DNA of 64,000 bases, from contig NC_080080.1 of NCBI RefSeq assembly GCF_949987535.1, positions 64,075,006-64,139,005 of the forward strand, written 5' to 3'. The position numbers were made by a program, and so were the translations under genes. Under the pieces are notes generated by a model, which saw nothing but the letters and a program-made list of their open reading frames with translations, was not told where the DNA came from and did no database searches. Positions 10,836 through 24,589 of this stretch are shown one piece after another. Each line of letters starts with the position of its first letter. Position 1 is the stretch's first letter. This stretch comes from Balaenoptera acutorostrata. Its lineage: Eukaryota > Chordata > Mammalia > Artiodactyla > Balaenopteridae.

Positions 10836-12599
10836 ACCTTGTAAAATATAGGTGGCTTTTATTTCTTTATGCTTCTATATTCTGTAATTTTTCTATAATG
10901 AATATGTGCTGCTTTTACCTCTTAAATATTTGAACATTAAAAGAATGTTATTAAATAGATGAGATAAGGAAACACGTTGGTGTTTTATTTTGTTTTGAAA
11001 TCACGATAGGGGTAGAAATAGAACTGCTACATCTACTTCGATTGATCCATAATCTCTGTGATTTTCCACCCTCATAAAAGCCACTCTTATGTGATATAAA
11101 AGCCTTATTATCCATTCACATGTTTATTCAGAGCTTCTACTAAATTTTGTGTGTATTCTGTAGTGATGTGTCTTTGTACATCATCACATTAGATTGTGGG
11201 CTCCAGGACAACAGGAGCCAGATCCAGGTCAATTTATTTCTTCAGTATGCTTTTGTTGAGCTCTACCTGTCCCAGGAACAGTGCTAGATGCAGAACATAG
11301 GGAGTTAAAAGTCACAGTCACTGGGAACTCAAGTGTGGAGGGAGAAAAATGAGATTTCAACACAGTGTGGTAATTGCTTTGATATGTAAGAGATTATGAT
11401 GGGATTATAGAGAAAGGCACCTAACATAGATAGGCTTCCCGGAGAGGTGATGATCTTTACCCTAACTGGTGCTGTACTAGAGCAATTACCAATCTATCCA
11501 CTGCTGCCACTGGCTCATACTGTCTCAAGAGTGCTGATTGTTAAATTTGCAGAAATTTTGCAAGCTGGATATTCAACACAGCCATTATTAAAAATTAAAT
11601 TGCATTTAAGAAATTATTTTTAAAATAAAGCTAGCAAATACTCAAAACATCACTTTCAAATTATTTTGCTATGTTTACCATTGTCTATACTCTTGAGCTT
11701 ATTTATGTCTATTATATTTGTACGATGGAAATCATATATAGGGGTGGGTGCATCTCTTCCTATCTCCCTGTTCAGTGATATCATGTTAGCAGCTTAAAAT
11801 TGGCTGTGACAGGTGTATTTACACTACGAAATTGACAAATGCTATCTACCATGTATTTTGGGTTTTTTCTGGAGAATTGGTTGTTAAATATTTACCAGCA
11901 CACCATCGAATGTATGTATGTTATTTAGTATTCAAAAAATTATCTTGACGATGATGACGATCAGGAGAACTGGGGGTAAATTCGTGATTAGGTTTGTATG
12001 TTAATCTCCTTTTGGTACCTTTTCCTGTCCCAACCAGCTTCAGTTCTCCTTCCTTCTTCATTTCTCAGACCCCACTATCCTTATTTCCTTTTCAGTCTCT
12101 TCACTCTTTTTAGGAAGAAAAGAAATGTGCACACATCTATCTGCCCACTGTTAAACACTGAGCATTTTCTCTAGCACATCCTCCCAGCAGCAGAACCATG
12201 AACCAGTAAACACTGAATGAATCGATTATTGCAGTAGTGTTTAATATTAATAATACCGTATAAGCAAAAGGCATAATGTAGAATTTTCACATCTAAACAT
12301 CACTGACCACTTTCTTACGGTCTCATCTGATCCTCATGATAGCCTGTGAGGTAACTACCATCCATCATGACTGAGTGACTGGTCCAAAATCCTAGAGCTA
12401 GTAAGTGAAAGAGCTACATTCAAACATGACTTTCCTGACTACTAGTCAAGTATTAGTTTCTACAACACTGCTAGCTTTACACCAAAGAGACAAAGTTGTG
12501 GACTTTCAAGCTTTACACAGCCTGGGGTAGACTTTAGGGAAAATATAGCCACTTTCTTAAAAAGTAGTCCACATAGACAGATACTTCTATTGGAACACA

Positions 12600-12719
12600 A
12601 ACTACCATATCAAACTACTGCTTATATGTCTTTCTTGTGCATTAGACTCTGAGCCTCTTGAGGTCAAAGACCCCATATTATTCATTTTAGTATCCCAAAG
12701 AATCCAAATTAGTGCTTGG
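12600..12719 (+). mobile_element. L2 3'-end fragment, left part
   Basis: The wording 'gactctgagcctcttgaggt' followed by 'agtatcccaaagaatccaaa' and 'ttagtgcttggc' is a diverged L2 3' end. It is interrupted by an L1 insertion and resumes at 12,988 with 'gtgcttggtacataaaagat'. Confidence 0.6.
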
Positions 12720-12987
12720 CAAAGTGAGAGAGTGGCATGGACATATATACACTACCAGATGTAAAATAGATAGCTAGTGGGAAGCAGCCGCATAGCACAG
12801 GGAGATCAGCTCGGTGCTTTGTGACCACCTAGAGGGGTGGGATAGGGAGGATGGTAGGGAGGGAGACGCAAGAGGGAGGAGATATGGGGACATACGTATA
12901 TGTATAACTGATTCACTTTGTTATAAAGCAGAAACTAACACACCATTGTAAAGCAATTATACTCCAATAAAGATGTTAAAAAAAAAA
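12720..12987 (+). mobile_element. 5'-truncated L1 with 10-bp target duplication, nested in L2
   Basis: The sequence contains 'tagctagtgggaagcagccg', 'gatcagctcggtgctttgtg', and the L1 polyadenylation end 'ccaataaagatgttaaaaaa' with an A-tail. The 10-bp repeat tagtgcttgg lies at 12,710-12,719 and 12,988-12,997. Removing the insert restores a continuous L2 3' end. Confidence 0.88.
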
Positions 12988-14250
12988 TAGTGCTTGGTAC
13001 ATAAAAGATGTTCCCAAACTGCTTATTAATTGAGAAAAACAGTAGATAAACACCACCGCCAACAAGAGCAACAGCAAACAATGACAACAACAACAATAGT
13101 AATAATAAATTATAGCCTATTTAGCCCACTGCTCTAGAAATTCTATGTGTAAAGGTAATTTTATTTGACAAAATGTGATACTTAACAAACCTGGACTGTG
13201 GATCAGGGCTCATTAAATTGACTGTTTTTTTATGTTCATTTTTATTGAAATTCTTTATTCATTTAAGTGTTTCTGAGTGAATGAAGTTAAAATGGATTTG
13301 ATTGATATTGTGAAATAACAGATCACATACGCTCTCCGAGCCTGAGTCAACTTACCTATAATTATGGTTAAAATCTACCAGATATGCTGGATACACAGAT
13401 ATAGCCAGTTTGGGAAAATTCTCCGAGCTAAACAATTATGATTTGTGCACTTTCCTTTATGTCTTATGCTTCTGTCAACTTTTAATTTATCATATAGAAT
13501 TGTTATAGCTGAATGATGTATATATTTATAAGAGTTATCATTATGTAAAGTCCTATTACTTATATTATCTATTTTGACAGGTATTTGGTAATTCATATTT
13601 TTTTATATTTTTTTTAATGTATGTCAACTAAGCCAGAGATCTTGAAACCTTTTGACAAATTGAAATACTCTAGGTTTCTGTTTTTTTAAAGTACTTTTAT
13701 GAATGACCACCAGAGGTCTCTATTTTTTTAAGAATAATCAATCCCCTGCCATTTTTTTTTTCCCTTGACAAATTAGAAAACAGAAATGGTGATATTCTCC
13801 AGAGAATATATTTAACTAATTAAGCTATCTAGTTCAAAACAAAATTTTCCAAAGTTAGGGGAAAAAATCTTATACATATGTAAAAAAAAACAAAACAATA
13901 TCTCCACTTCTCCTGATAACAGCAACATTAATACTAAGCTATTTGGCCTGCTCTGCCTGACGCATGCCAGTTATCTGACCCATGTGAATTGCATAGGATT
14001 TGTAACTGGTATATACATAAGAAAAAAAGGGGAGAGGTCCTTATTTAGAAATTTTTTTTGAAAATTTTTACCTCAAATGTGAACAATTCCTGTTATCTGA
14101 TATTCTCAAGCATCTACAAAACTAATTATCTAACTGAATGAGATAAAAGATAGCTCCTCAAATATCAATACATTGATTTGGTTGAAATAATTGCGATGGT
14201 TTCAACTAGTTTACCAGAGCTCTAATCAACTTGACTCCTATACTTATCAC

Positions 14251-14401
14251 CGTGCTTCTCAAAGTGTGGTCCCCTGACAAGCAGATCAATATCACCTGGG
14301 AACCTGTTAGAAATGCACATTCTACTCTGAAGGTGGAGCCCAGCAGTGGTGTTTTTAAAAGCCCTCCAGGTTTTTCTGATGCACGTTAAGTCTGAGAACT
14401 A
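14251..14401 (+). mobile_element. MER5-like DNA transposon remnant
   Basis: The opening 'gtgcttctcaaagtgtggtc' and centre 'atcaatatcacctgggaacc' match the MER5 group of non-autonomous hAT elements. The end is 'gcacgttaagtctgagaact'. Confidence 0.75.
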
Positions 14402-14963
14402 TCAATTTAGTGTATAACTGATGAACCATCTCAATTCTCAGTCCCTAGTTTGCCACATCTGTAAAATTGGTAGAGCAGAATAGTGCATGAAAGCCAAAGG
14501 CTGACTTATGGTATCTGGAAGAAAAGGTTAAATAATTTGGAAGCACTTCCACAAAATAGCCGGGTAAAACCCCACGGTGCCAAGCCACCAGTTAGAGTTT
14601 ACAGGCGCAAGATGCCAAGACTCCTTCGCTTTCCCCTCAGAAAATGTAGATTACTCTCTGCGGGCTTCTAGGCAAAAGCCTCAATAACCTTAGAATAGCC
14701 CAGACTTGCTTTTGAAACTCCAAAATGCATCCCAGAGCAAAGAGTCATATTTAATACCAAGTGCAACTTACTAATTCAGGAGGCTCTCATTGTGAGGTTA
14801 CTGTAAACTTATAATAATTTTATTAATTTCCTAGTTTCTCGAAGAATCACTACTAATGTTGACGATGCACTAAACTATTTTTTAGTAGAGAATTCACTTT
14901 GAGCCGTATTTCTGGTGGAAAGGATTTGACATATCTGTCCACCCACTCTTACCCATCTCTACT

Positions 14964-15021
14964 GGTGTACATTTCAGAATAAATACATGGATGGTGGACA
15001 TTTCAGAATAAATTCATGAAT
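14964..15021. repeat. Two-copy 29-bp tandem duplication
   Basis: The unit ggtg(t/g)acatttcagaataaa(t) occurs at 14,964 and again at 14,993, with a few mismatches. It is probably a local slippage or duplication event. Confidence 0.8.
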
Positions 15022-15065
15022 ATGGACCAGTATACAGTTAAAACAAAGACGCATTTACACTACAT

Positions 15066-15320
15066 GGTTGCTAATATTTTTTGAAGTGTTTACTGTGTAC
15101 CAGGAACTATTTTGAAGACTTTATATGTGGATTCTGTTTTAACACTTGCAAAATCCCTTAAGGCAGGGAGAAATATCATCCCTGTTTTCTAGATGAGGAT
15201 ATTAAGGCACAGAGAGGTCAGGAAATTTCCCAAACTCACACTAATAAGTGTCAAAACTGGGACTTAGCCCCACACGTTCATTTCTGGACTTCAGGCTGTG
15301 CTCACTGGAGTACTACACTA
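15066..15320 (-). mobile_element. MIR SINE, nearly full length, minus orientation
   Basis: In plus-strand order the segment reads 'gtgtttactgtgtaccagga', 'ttctagatgaggatattaag' and 'gcacagagaggtcaggaaat', then 'aagtgtcaaaactgggactt'. This is the complete MIR order read backwards. Confidence 0.78.
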
Positions 15321-18282
15321 AAAGAATACTTTGGTGATTACATTAATATTATGCAAATATCACTTATGGGGACAAAAGAAATTAAGGAGGAAAAAAAGGA
15401 GTCACTTCGCAGCATGCTTTACTGGTATTTGAATAATAGCTCTAACATTTCTTTCATTAATGTTACAATAATAAAGAGATCTATTCATAAATGTTTGATG
15501 AAAGCCTCTAGGATATTTAGATGTGAAAAAAGTGTATTCCACAGAGAATACTTATTGCTTATGTCTGAAATTGCAGCTTTTGATGAGTTATGTTTCCCAA
15601 AGTTAATGTTTTCCTACTAATTTACAGTCCGCTTATGTACCAATCACCCTTTCATCATAACCACAGAATTGCCATTCTCTTGGTGGAGGATACCTTTTTC
15701 TTCCTGTTTCCCAATAAATGATCCAAGTAGTTTTCCAGGACACCTTCTTTTATCACTTTCTTTTTATGTTTAAAGGAATCTTTCCAGGGATTTAAGATCA
15801 TTTAGCATTTAGCCTGGTAATTCAAATTAGAATATTTAATAATACATTGGAATTTCTTTTTCCAATGTCCTTGCTTTTGTGTTCTTTTAATCACTAAATA
15901 ATAAGCAGAGAAGTTAATTTATGCCTGCATTGTCCCTGGCCACATGAGAAAAATGGCATTAAAACTCAGAGACATAAGCTTTAAAGAAAGAAAATGCTAA
16001 TGTTGCAAGGATTGTTCTAAGTCAGATTTCGCTTTGTGAATGTATAAATAGGACAAGATAAGGTTCTGGGCAGCAGCGGATACCAGGCACCAAACAGTCA
16101 TCTCTGTTCCTTTGGCACCAACTTCAGCACTCTGGCATGATTTTTTTCTTGACCACCCAACGTCACCAGGGATGTCGAGAGAACAAACATGAGAGCTAGT
16201 GCTATAAAAACTACTTCATTTATCTTGCTGGTCTTAATAAAATCCTAAAGAAGCATGAGATAATAGTGACAATAAAACACAGTGCTGAAGTTTATATTCA
16301 GATACGAAAGTCCAAAGCAACATTTCCTTTCATTTTTTATGTGCTGTATTTTCCGAATGAAAGCAATATTGTGATCCATGGAGAAAAGAGTCATTTAAAT
16401 CCTAAGCATGTAACTGAAAGCGTGGAATCGAATCTGTGCCTGTTAAAGCTACGTGAGGGAGACAGGTGACACGTGGCCACAGTGAACCTGTTTCCAGTGA
16501 CCCCCTGTGTGACATTGGGAACTGGTTGGAGAGACCAAGTGAACCACAGAGATCCAGAGAGAAGGAGCTGGGCTTTATAAGAAATTATATCCTTTTAGAG
16601 CAGGGAAGTTTAGCAGAAAAAGGAAAACTGGTCAAATTCAGGTGATGCTTTGGTTTTCGAAACATGGAAAAAAATCAGGTACACATATATTAGCTTAAAC
16701 TGATTTCAGGCTAAAAGACTACTGCTGTATGCAAGTTATGAAAATGTAAAAGCCCAATTTGGCCAATTCCACGTGGCAAAAGAATGTAAAGATGGTAAAA
16801 CCACAACCACCCAGAAACATGGCCATATATTATATAAAATTGAAACGTGTCTGAAAAGGGACACAGGAAGATGAAGCACTCGGAATCACAGAAATGGTGA
16901 GAGCCCGGGGGGCTGGTCTGCAAAGGGAGACTTGAGGAGGTCTGAAGGGAGGGAGACGCCACTTCCTCCGAGACCTCCCGGAGCAAAGGTGCTGATTCTG
17001 TACGATGAAGGGGCTGAAATCCTATGGGCCCGCTTTAAATAACTGATGACCACCGAGAGCCCTCTTTTTCACCTTCCTTCTTACGCATGTGCCCTGATGG
17101 CTGTGGCAGCTGCAGATAACAGCAAGTTCTCAGGCAGACATGCAGGGAAGTTCTGGGCTCAGCTCTGCAGAGCCCTGAGCCAGCTGTCAGGAAAGCCGAT
17201 TTAGAATGGACCCCCATGTGGCCAGAAGGGTGCCTTCGCTCTGCGGTGGGGTTTGTGCCCTCCTTCTTTGCGTGCTAAGTCACCTCTCCAAAATGAAGCC
17301 TCTCCGTCAGCGTCAACTTTTGCGCAGGTTTCCTCCAAACCCCTGAGCCAGCCTCCCAAGGCCGGCAGGCGTTGGGTGCCGCAAATGTGATCCTGTCTGT
17401 CGTTTCGTCCTCAGCAGAAGAGCGACATGACCATATTTATTGCTGTTGCTATTCTGGGGGCTGGGTGACGTTTTTCTCCCCTTGCGGCTGAGCACTGCCC
17501 GTTCATCTTTCACCACTCCCTCCAAGTCTGCAAGGCTAAAACCAGTGATACAAATAGATTCTATCAGGAGGAAAGTTAAAACGAGAAGTTATGAAGTATT
17601 CCCAAATCTATTCGCTTATGGCTTGAAAAGCTATAAGTTCTGTGGTCCTGTATTTTAAATGTGTACCGTTAGCACCCCACTATTATCATAAACTGCTATT
17701 GGTGGTATCTCTGCTAAGGAAAGAAAACATGGACGGGCGGGGGGCAGGGCGGCGGTGACAATCTGGCTGATAAACACGGCTTGGAAATTTGGCAAATGTT
17801 GAGTTTTCCACTGTTGAGTGTTGGGAGTGTCCAAATGTTACCAGAACACTTGAAGCTTTTCGCTTGCCTCATACTCTTCCTTACTAAGACACTCCTCTTT
17901 TGTGACGCGAAAGGGACTAAATGACAAGCCACAGAAACTCCTATTAAGGATACAATGGTGCAGGGCACAGGTGACACGGCTCCTAGAAAGTAACTGTATA
18001 CAGACCTTCTAAATGAAGAACTTAGATACATAAATAACTAATTACCACATGCGTTACACGGTGCACCAAATGAGAGGGATTCTGACTTTACCACGGACCC
18101 CTGTTCTTTACCGAGTGGTCAGATCTTCGCCGTAGCTTGTAATCACTCCACGTTCGCGCTCACCTGGCTGATCGTCAGCGCTCGGCAGCAGTTGTGTCTC
18201 TAGCTTTGCAAAAGTGACTCTTCAGATTCCATGAGTCCTGCTGCAATTCCACTCTGTAACATACAAGGCAGCAGAACATTCT

Positions 18283-18412
18283 AGAGGAGGCAGTGGGTTG
18301 CAGAGGTGGGTGCATGGGCTCTGGAGCCCGCTGCCAGGGTTTGTCCTGGCTAGCCAGCTGTGGGACCTCTTTAAGCCTCCCTTTCCTCTGCAAAATTAGG
18401 ACGATAACAGGA
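18283..18412 (+). mobile_element. MIR SINE remnant
   Basis: The wording 'gcatgggctctggagcccgc', 'agccagctgtgggacctctt' and 'ttcctctgcaaaattaggac' follows MIR from its 5' end to its middle. Confidence 0.65.
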
Positions 18413-19494
18413 GGCTTGCTGTCATCTCCGAGCAGGGACGTTTAACCTCCCTCCAGCATGTTTCTTTTGCCTCAACTGTAGTTGGTCTTCAAACTGTTCA
18501 CTCTCAAAATCACTATAGGCCATTGTGCTGCAGATTCAGAGGTTTCTGGCTGTCTGCCTGGGAAATACCTTTCCAGTATCCAGGGGGATATTTAAAGTGC
18601 ACTCTCAGCTGGCAGGTCGGCTGATTTTCACCTGAAATGTCCGTAAACTATAGGAGTATTTCAGTAAAGGGCCTTACAACAAGGCCTAGTTCTTCCTGTT
18701 AAGAAAGTGATATATATAAATACATATCACAACGATGGCTTTTTTGCCCTGGTATGGTTTTGGTCTTTCTTCCCTCTTTTCGGTTGCCTATTTCTGTACC
18801 ATCACACCTCAGATGTGTAAACATGGAACTGTTTTATTTCTCTAGGACCAAAATTAACAGCTCTAGAGACTTATTTCCACTGATAGTGGAAACACTCTTA
18901 ATTTTGTCCCTTTCAGGGTAACTCAGCCATTCTAATACAATACAGATGTCTTTGGGGGAAATATTCAGTCACTCTTCTTTTTCCCTCTGGTGGTGGTAGG
19001 GAGGGTGGGGAATGGATCTAATTTTCTGGTGGTTTACAATTCACCTGACCTCAAGAGAGGGGGTTTGAAAGCAATCCCCTTGTCCTCAATAGTCTCCCCT
19101 GAGATGTCTTGCCCAGCTGGATCTTCGAGACTTGACCCCTGGCCTTGCTGCATGTGCTGAAGTTTTCATAGCTGGCCAGTCCTTCCAGCATCAGGCATGG
19201 GCAACATGTGGCCATCCAGCCCTCCCCCGCAATGCTGACTCTGTCTTTGCTCTGACTGATCCTCTGAAATTCAACCACACCTTCCAACCAGTCCCTGCCT
19301 TTGTAACACCCATCCAAAGCCTTACCTCTCACCACACCAAGGAAACCCACGAGCAGTCCACCTCCTCAAAACCCTCATCAATATCAAGTCAGGAGAACTC
19401 ATCTCTGGCTTCCTCCGTATTTCAACCCCCAAGCCCCAAAGCTAAGAGAGACCTAGGAGGCCTGTTGTAGCTAATGTTCCCCAGGAAACCGCCG

Positions 19495-19900
19495 TTGAGA
19501 TTTGCCTGTAAAAGGTTTATTGGCAAATGTTCTCCAGAACAACACTTGTAAGGGAATGAGGGAAGCTGGGTGAGCAGAGAGAGAAGTTACTACTGCCATG
19601 CAGTTGCAAAGAAGCTGATAGTACTGGGAGCTCTGGAACTGGGAGGGCATTTCAGAGTTGTTCCAATAGATGCAAGGGGTCTAGACCTTTCTATCCCCAA
19701 CAATGGACCAGTCATTGGAGATATGCTGCCTTAGGGAGTTCATTTGACCTTGGGCTAGGAGGCCTTCTTTGGCTAAGGGCAATGCTTGGAGATGGACTCA
19801 GCTGCAAGGCATCGGCTGCCAGGACTCACAGCAGCCGGGGAACGAGTACCTGACCCGGGAGGGGTATCTGGGCAGCACATCAATGTCCACTGCACGGCCA
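19495..19900 (-). repeat. Possible solitary LTR-like segment, minus orientation
   Basis: The plus strand shows 'gtaaaaggtttattggcaaa', which on the minus strand gives an AATAAA-type polyadenylation signal as in the R region of an LTR. It is followed by 'gggaatgagggaagctgggt'. A comparable opening occurs at 24.6 kb beside a retrovirus-like frame. I cannot define exact ends or the family, and the 195-codon plus-strand frame that starts near here (19,769) shows no domain. Confidence 0.3.
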
Positions 19901-21879
19901 TCTCAGGCCGCCTGCCCAAATATCCACTCCATCCCCTCTGTCCTAACGTGGCTGTCCTGTGCTGCTTCCAACTGTCTGAGGAGGTGTTGCCACCCTTCTC
20001 CCCAGATGTCCAGGAGGGAAGTAGAATATGCAATCCTTGTGCCCTCAGATTCTCTGTGTATCTGGGAATATGTCTGGGAATTTTCATTCCCACTCATCCT
20101 CTCCCAGATCCCTCCAAACTGCTCTGATGTCATAGCCTACATCCTCTCTAATCCATGTTCCACCCTAAAAACCCTGTGTTCAAGTCTCCAACTGATGGCT
20201 TTGGGGAACCCCACAAAGCATTTCTTTTTCTTAGCAAAGCCTGAATCTTACAAATATTTGGCTTGGCATCTTGTAGACCTTTTCTTATGTAAAATTTGTT
20301 TTCAAGCTGAAAGTTTCAAGTTTAGTCCTTTGTACCTTGCCCACCCCTCTCCCTGAAGTAATGGATATTATTGATGGATGGAAGACTAGTGACACCTTGA
20401 AACAGTAAAACTTAACTTCAGTTGACATTTCATATATATTAACCTGATCAACTTACAATAATAGACGACATGATATTCTACCTTATCAGAAAATGCACAC
20501 TTCTTTTCCTGGCTGCTCTTCGTGTTTGGTAAATTATACAAACTGTTGAGAGCTCTCAGTTTTACAGAGCCCCCACTCACACTTCTTTGAGAGCTGCTCT
20601 TTATGTGCCTGAGATCAGGGCTCAGGTCTCCCAGGGCTCTTAATATTTTCTTCCCACACCCCACAGGTTTGTGCACCTGACTTGGGAGGCTAGTGCTATA
20701 AGCCTTTTTCAGCCAATTGACCAGAAACGTCTGGGAGGCAGAGACATCTCAGTCGCCTCTTTCTAATCTTGTCTGTCCTGAGTACCATAGCAGGAACCAC
20801 AGGGACTTGTGACCACACCCAAGTTGGTCTCTCCTTTCACTCAAATATTAATGATCCCTCTTGACCCTACCAAACCTTGGATTCCAGTGATCCCTTTTTA
20901 GAATGTTAGAAGGAACAATTTATCCTGTCTCCATGGCTCTACGTGAGAAGGAATAGTGCCCTTTTTTCTCCTCTAGGAAGTCTCTGGGAATAATCTTCTC
21001 TCATATTTAGAACTATTTTCCAAACGAAAGTCCACACACTTATGGGAGTTCAGCTATGTATTCTAAGGGGTCTGGTAATTTTCTCTAATTTTTAATCTCT
21101 GTGGACTGTCACTTGATTTTGGTGGTTAATCTTGTGTGTATGTTCAAGCAGACTTTGCCATTGAGTCTTTCTACTTTAATTGCTTCTGACTAATGAGAAG
21201 AGAGACAGATCTAATATGTAAATGATGTATATCCACCAAGCAATAGCCAAATGGTATACCAGCACTCTATACAAAGAAAGACTTCCTAAGAAATCCTATA
21301 GAGGAGTCCTCAGTGGCATCTAGCAGGATGCATTTGCTGAATCAGGAGAAGCTGTGCCTCTGTGGGCAGCGCCATAACTTTTTTAAATGCAAGCAGCAAT
21401 TTTATTTCATCAAAACATCATGTCACATTAAATTCAGGTTGTTAATTTCAAAATTACCAGTTTTCAATTTATGTTGGTTTTATGTTGTAAATAAATTATA
21501 AGCATACAGAGGTATACCTTATCTGATGGTTTATATATTTAAGTGCATATATACAAAGAATGTATATTTAAATATATATAAAATTATTGAACCCACCATG
21601 GGCAAGAGGTCTGGATAAATTTTTGTTTTTCTTCAAAAGCTATCTGTGCATTTTTCAAGTTTGAAAAACACTATTCTGTAGCAGAGGGGGGTCATATCTT
21701 GCTTCAGGGTGTGTATCAGAATCAATAAGGAGGGGCTGGTATTTAACACCCTTTTTATATTTTCTTTCCAATATTATACTTCTTCCTCGTTTCATTTCTC
21801 TGCCCTACCCCCAGCTATGGGGGAAGTGCCTAGACAGTCATCATTTCTTATGAGCTCTTAGAATAAGATGACAACCATA

Positions 21880-22100
21880 TCCTGGTGCCTGCCTCCCTCC
21901 CCACCATCATCTCTTACCAAGATCCTCTCCCTTGCTCAATGAATCCAAACACACTGTCCTGTTTTCAGTTACTTCTATGTGCCAAGCTGTTTCTAGCTCA
22001 GAGTTGTTTCCTCTTCTCCAGCTGATCTCCTCCTTACTTTCCAGGCCATCTCCTACTCATCCTTCAGAGCTTAGCTTACCTGTCACTTTATTGTAAATAA
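21880..22100 (+). mobile_element. L2 fragment
   Basis: The wording 'ttccaggccatctcctactc', 'atccttcagagcttagctta' and 'cctgtcactttattg' resembles the L2 3' coding end. It is cut off by an L1 fragment that begins near 22,103. Confidence 0.5.
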
Positions 22101-22102
22101 CC

Positions 22103-22310
22103 CTAAAGTTCATACGGAACCACAAAAGACCCCGAATTGCCAAAGCAATCTTCAGAAAAAAGAACAGAGCTTGAGGTATCACACTCCCTGACATCAGACT
22201 ATACTACAAAGCTACAATAATCAAAACAGCATGGTACTGGCACAAAAACAGACACATAGGTCAATGCAACAGAATAGAGAGCCCAGAAATAAACCCACAC
22301 ACAATCATGG
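22103..22310 (+). mobile_element. L1 ORF2 fragment
   Basis: The plus strand shows typical L1 second-ORF DNA, for example 'ctttattgtaaataacccta' at the junction, then 'acaaagctacaataatcaaa' and 'acagcatggtactggcacaa'. The fragment is about 200 bases with several disruptions. It lacks a 3' end, so it is either a rearranged or a very truncated piece. Confidence 0.82.
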
Positions 22311-23035
22311 ATACATTCTCCTGCTGTGTATTCGACTCTAAGCCCCTCCTATCTCAATACTGCTCTAAACCCCCAGGAGTGATGGACAAGAAAACCAGCT
22401 AATCCAGGTGCCTCTAATCAGGAGCAGGGGGCAGGCCAGTGTGTCTGGCTGCCATAGTGCCCAGCTAGTCCAGGGTCATGTAAAATTTGCCAGCAGGATC
22501 AAGGCTACAATTCTAAACTACTGAAAACCTCAGGAGCTGGGGCTAGGGGTACTCTGCTGTGTGGTAACCCTAAACTCAGGCCCTATGCCCTGTCACTTAT
22601 CCAAGATGGGTGAAAGAGATAGACCTGTGAAGGCCAGTGATCTCTAAAGACAGCACAACTCCCTGAGTTCACACTCCAGAGACACTGAGGAAGGAATGGA
22701 GACTTCACAAGTCCACCAACTGATTTGGTCTAGAGTTATCAGGTTTCTGTTAAGTTCTGGATTTCAAGGTCACCTCATTAATAGCTTCTTTTACTGCATA
22801 AGTATTCACTATCTATTGTACACTTATCCTTAGCAAGCATGCTCTTACATAGCACTTTTGAATTTTGACTTTTAAATGATGAGGAGGATATAGTTTATAA
22901 TTATTAAAGACTTTGTGAGGGAATTCATGCGAGAAAGATAAAGTAATATTAGGATCACTAATATCAGGCAACTTTGAAATTATTTTATCAGTTTATGGAA
23001 TCTAAGTTAGCCCACATGAGGCTACATAACCCTAC

Positions 23036-23190
23036 AGTAATGTCTCCCTGAAGACTCAGAGTATTTATTAAAATCACAGATTCCTGAGCCCCAACTCAAA
23101 CCCACTGAATCAGAATTCACCATGGGAGAAACCTGGGCATGCATATATTTAACAAGTGCCCCCTAGTGATTGTCATCAGGGGATTTTTGG
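23036..23190 (+). mobile_element. MER5-like DNA transposon remnant
   Basis: The phrase 'aatcacagattcctgagccc' followed by 'cactgaatcagaattcacca' and 'tttaacaagtgccccctagt' is the MER5 middle and 3' portion. A CHR SINE lies about 45 bp downstream. Confidence 0.6.
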
Positions 23191-23233
23191 AAATAGCCCT
23201 ACAGAAATGATTCTTCATCAGAAATACATTAGG

Positions 23234-23580
23234 GGGACTTCCCTGGTGGTGCAGTGGTTAGGAATCCGCCTGCCAATGCAGGCGGCACGGGTTCGATCCC
23301 CGGTGGGGGAAGGTCCCACATGCCACGGAGCAACTAAGCCCGTGTGCCACAACTGCTGAGCCTGCACTCTAGAACCTGTGAGCCACAGCTGCTGAGCTCG
23401 TGTGCCACAACCACTGAAGCCCGCACACCTAGAGCCCGTGCTCCACAACAAGAGAGGCCACCTCGATGAGAAGCCTGCGCACGGCAACGAGGAGTGACCC
23501 TCGCTCGCCACAACTAGAGAAAGCCCATACACAGCAATGAAGACCCAGTGCAGCCGAAAAAAAAAAAGAAAAAGAAAAAA
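23234..23580 (+). mobile_element. CHR-type tRNA-derived SINE with target duplication
   Basis: It begins ggggacttccctggtggtgc and has the tRNA-like B-box gggttcgatccccgg. It then runs through the tandem '(c/t)gtgccacaac(c/t)(a/g)ct' modules to an A-rich tail. Direct repeats gaaatacattagg (23,221-23,233) and gaaatccattagg (23,581-23,593) differ at one base and mark the insertion. Confidence 0.95.
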
Positions 23581-24589
23581 GAAATCCATTAGGATCTCTG
23601 GGGAACATATGTGATGGGGCCTCTCTCACAGATTTTGCCAGGGGAGGGTTAAACCTGGACAAGCATCTTTTGAAAATGCTCGACAAGGGATTCTTACCTG
23701 CACTCTGATGAAGTATTTGTACTAAACGAATATTTAGTATGGATCTGAGGTGTGGAAACGAGGCATAATTTAGCCTAGGCTGTAACATTCAGGAAGGAAA
23801 TGGCAGTGCATACTTCTTTCTAGAAGTAGCAAAACGTTGAGACCAGCAAACATGGCGGGACTGACAACAGTATACAGCTGGCAGTTTCTAAATGTCCACT
23901 CTGTCACACTCAGGTAGAGAGGCTATGAATTATTCAATCAGTTGGTGAGTTAGAAATCACTCAGGCCATCTAGATCACCCAGACTGTCTTTTTCCAACTG
24001 GGAGACTACATTTTAGGGGGTCCTTAAGTTTATCAGGTCCACTCACTGCTGTACATAAGTTACTGTATCATATGCCAACAGGCAGTTATGTTCAATCACA
24101 TATAAAGGATTGATTTTTAAGATAATAATGTGCAAAGATGCTGAAGATTGACATTTCAATTTAATTACTAATAGGTAGTACAATTTCAAGGTGCAAAATA
24201 AAAACAAATCAAAATGTTCTTTACTGAGCATTGCCATTCCCATCCCCTTTATTTTTCTTTTTCTTTGTATCTTTACAGGGTTTTTTTTTCCCCCCCACCT
24301 CTCCTCCCCAACAGGTTTTTACATAGATTCAAGTACAGAAAAAATCATCATGTTACATACACTATTCCATACATTGCTTTTTTCCACCTAATAGATCTTG
24401 GGGATTTTTCCACATCAGTACACGGAGAGCTTCCTCATTCTTTTTTAAAGACCATGAAATCTGATTTTCAATTCAATTTTATCAAGTTCTAAAGCAGACT
24501 TTCATCTCTCTTTGACCATGGCTCACCTGTAAATGTAAGTGTGTGAGTGTGTATGTTTATATTTGAAAGATCACGGGGTGTGTGTCATT

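Noticed and set aside
19769..20356. 195-codon plus-strand frame
   Set aside because: No recognisable domain, the frame follows a possible LTR-like segment, and two other frames in the same interval are equally open.
23234..23310. tRNA gene call on the SINE head
   Set aside because: The A- and B-box-like segments come from the tRNA ancestor, but the cloverleaf is degraded and the sequence continues as a SINE.
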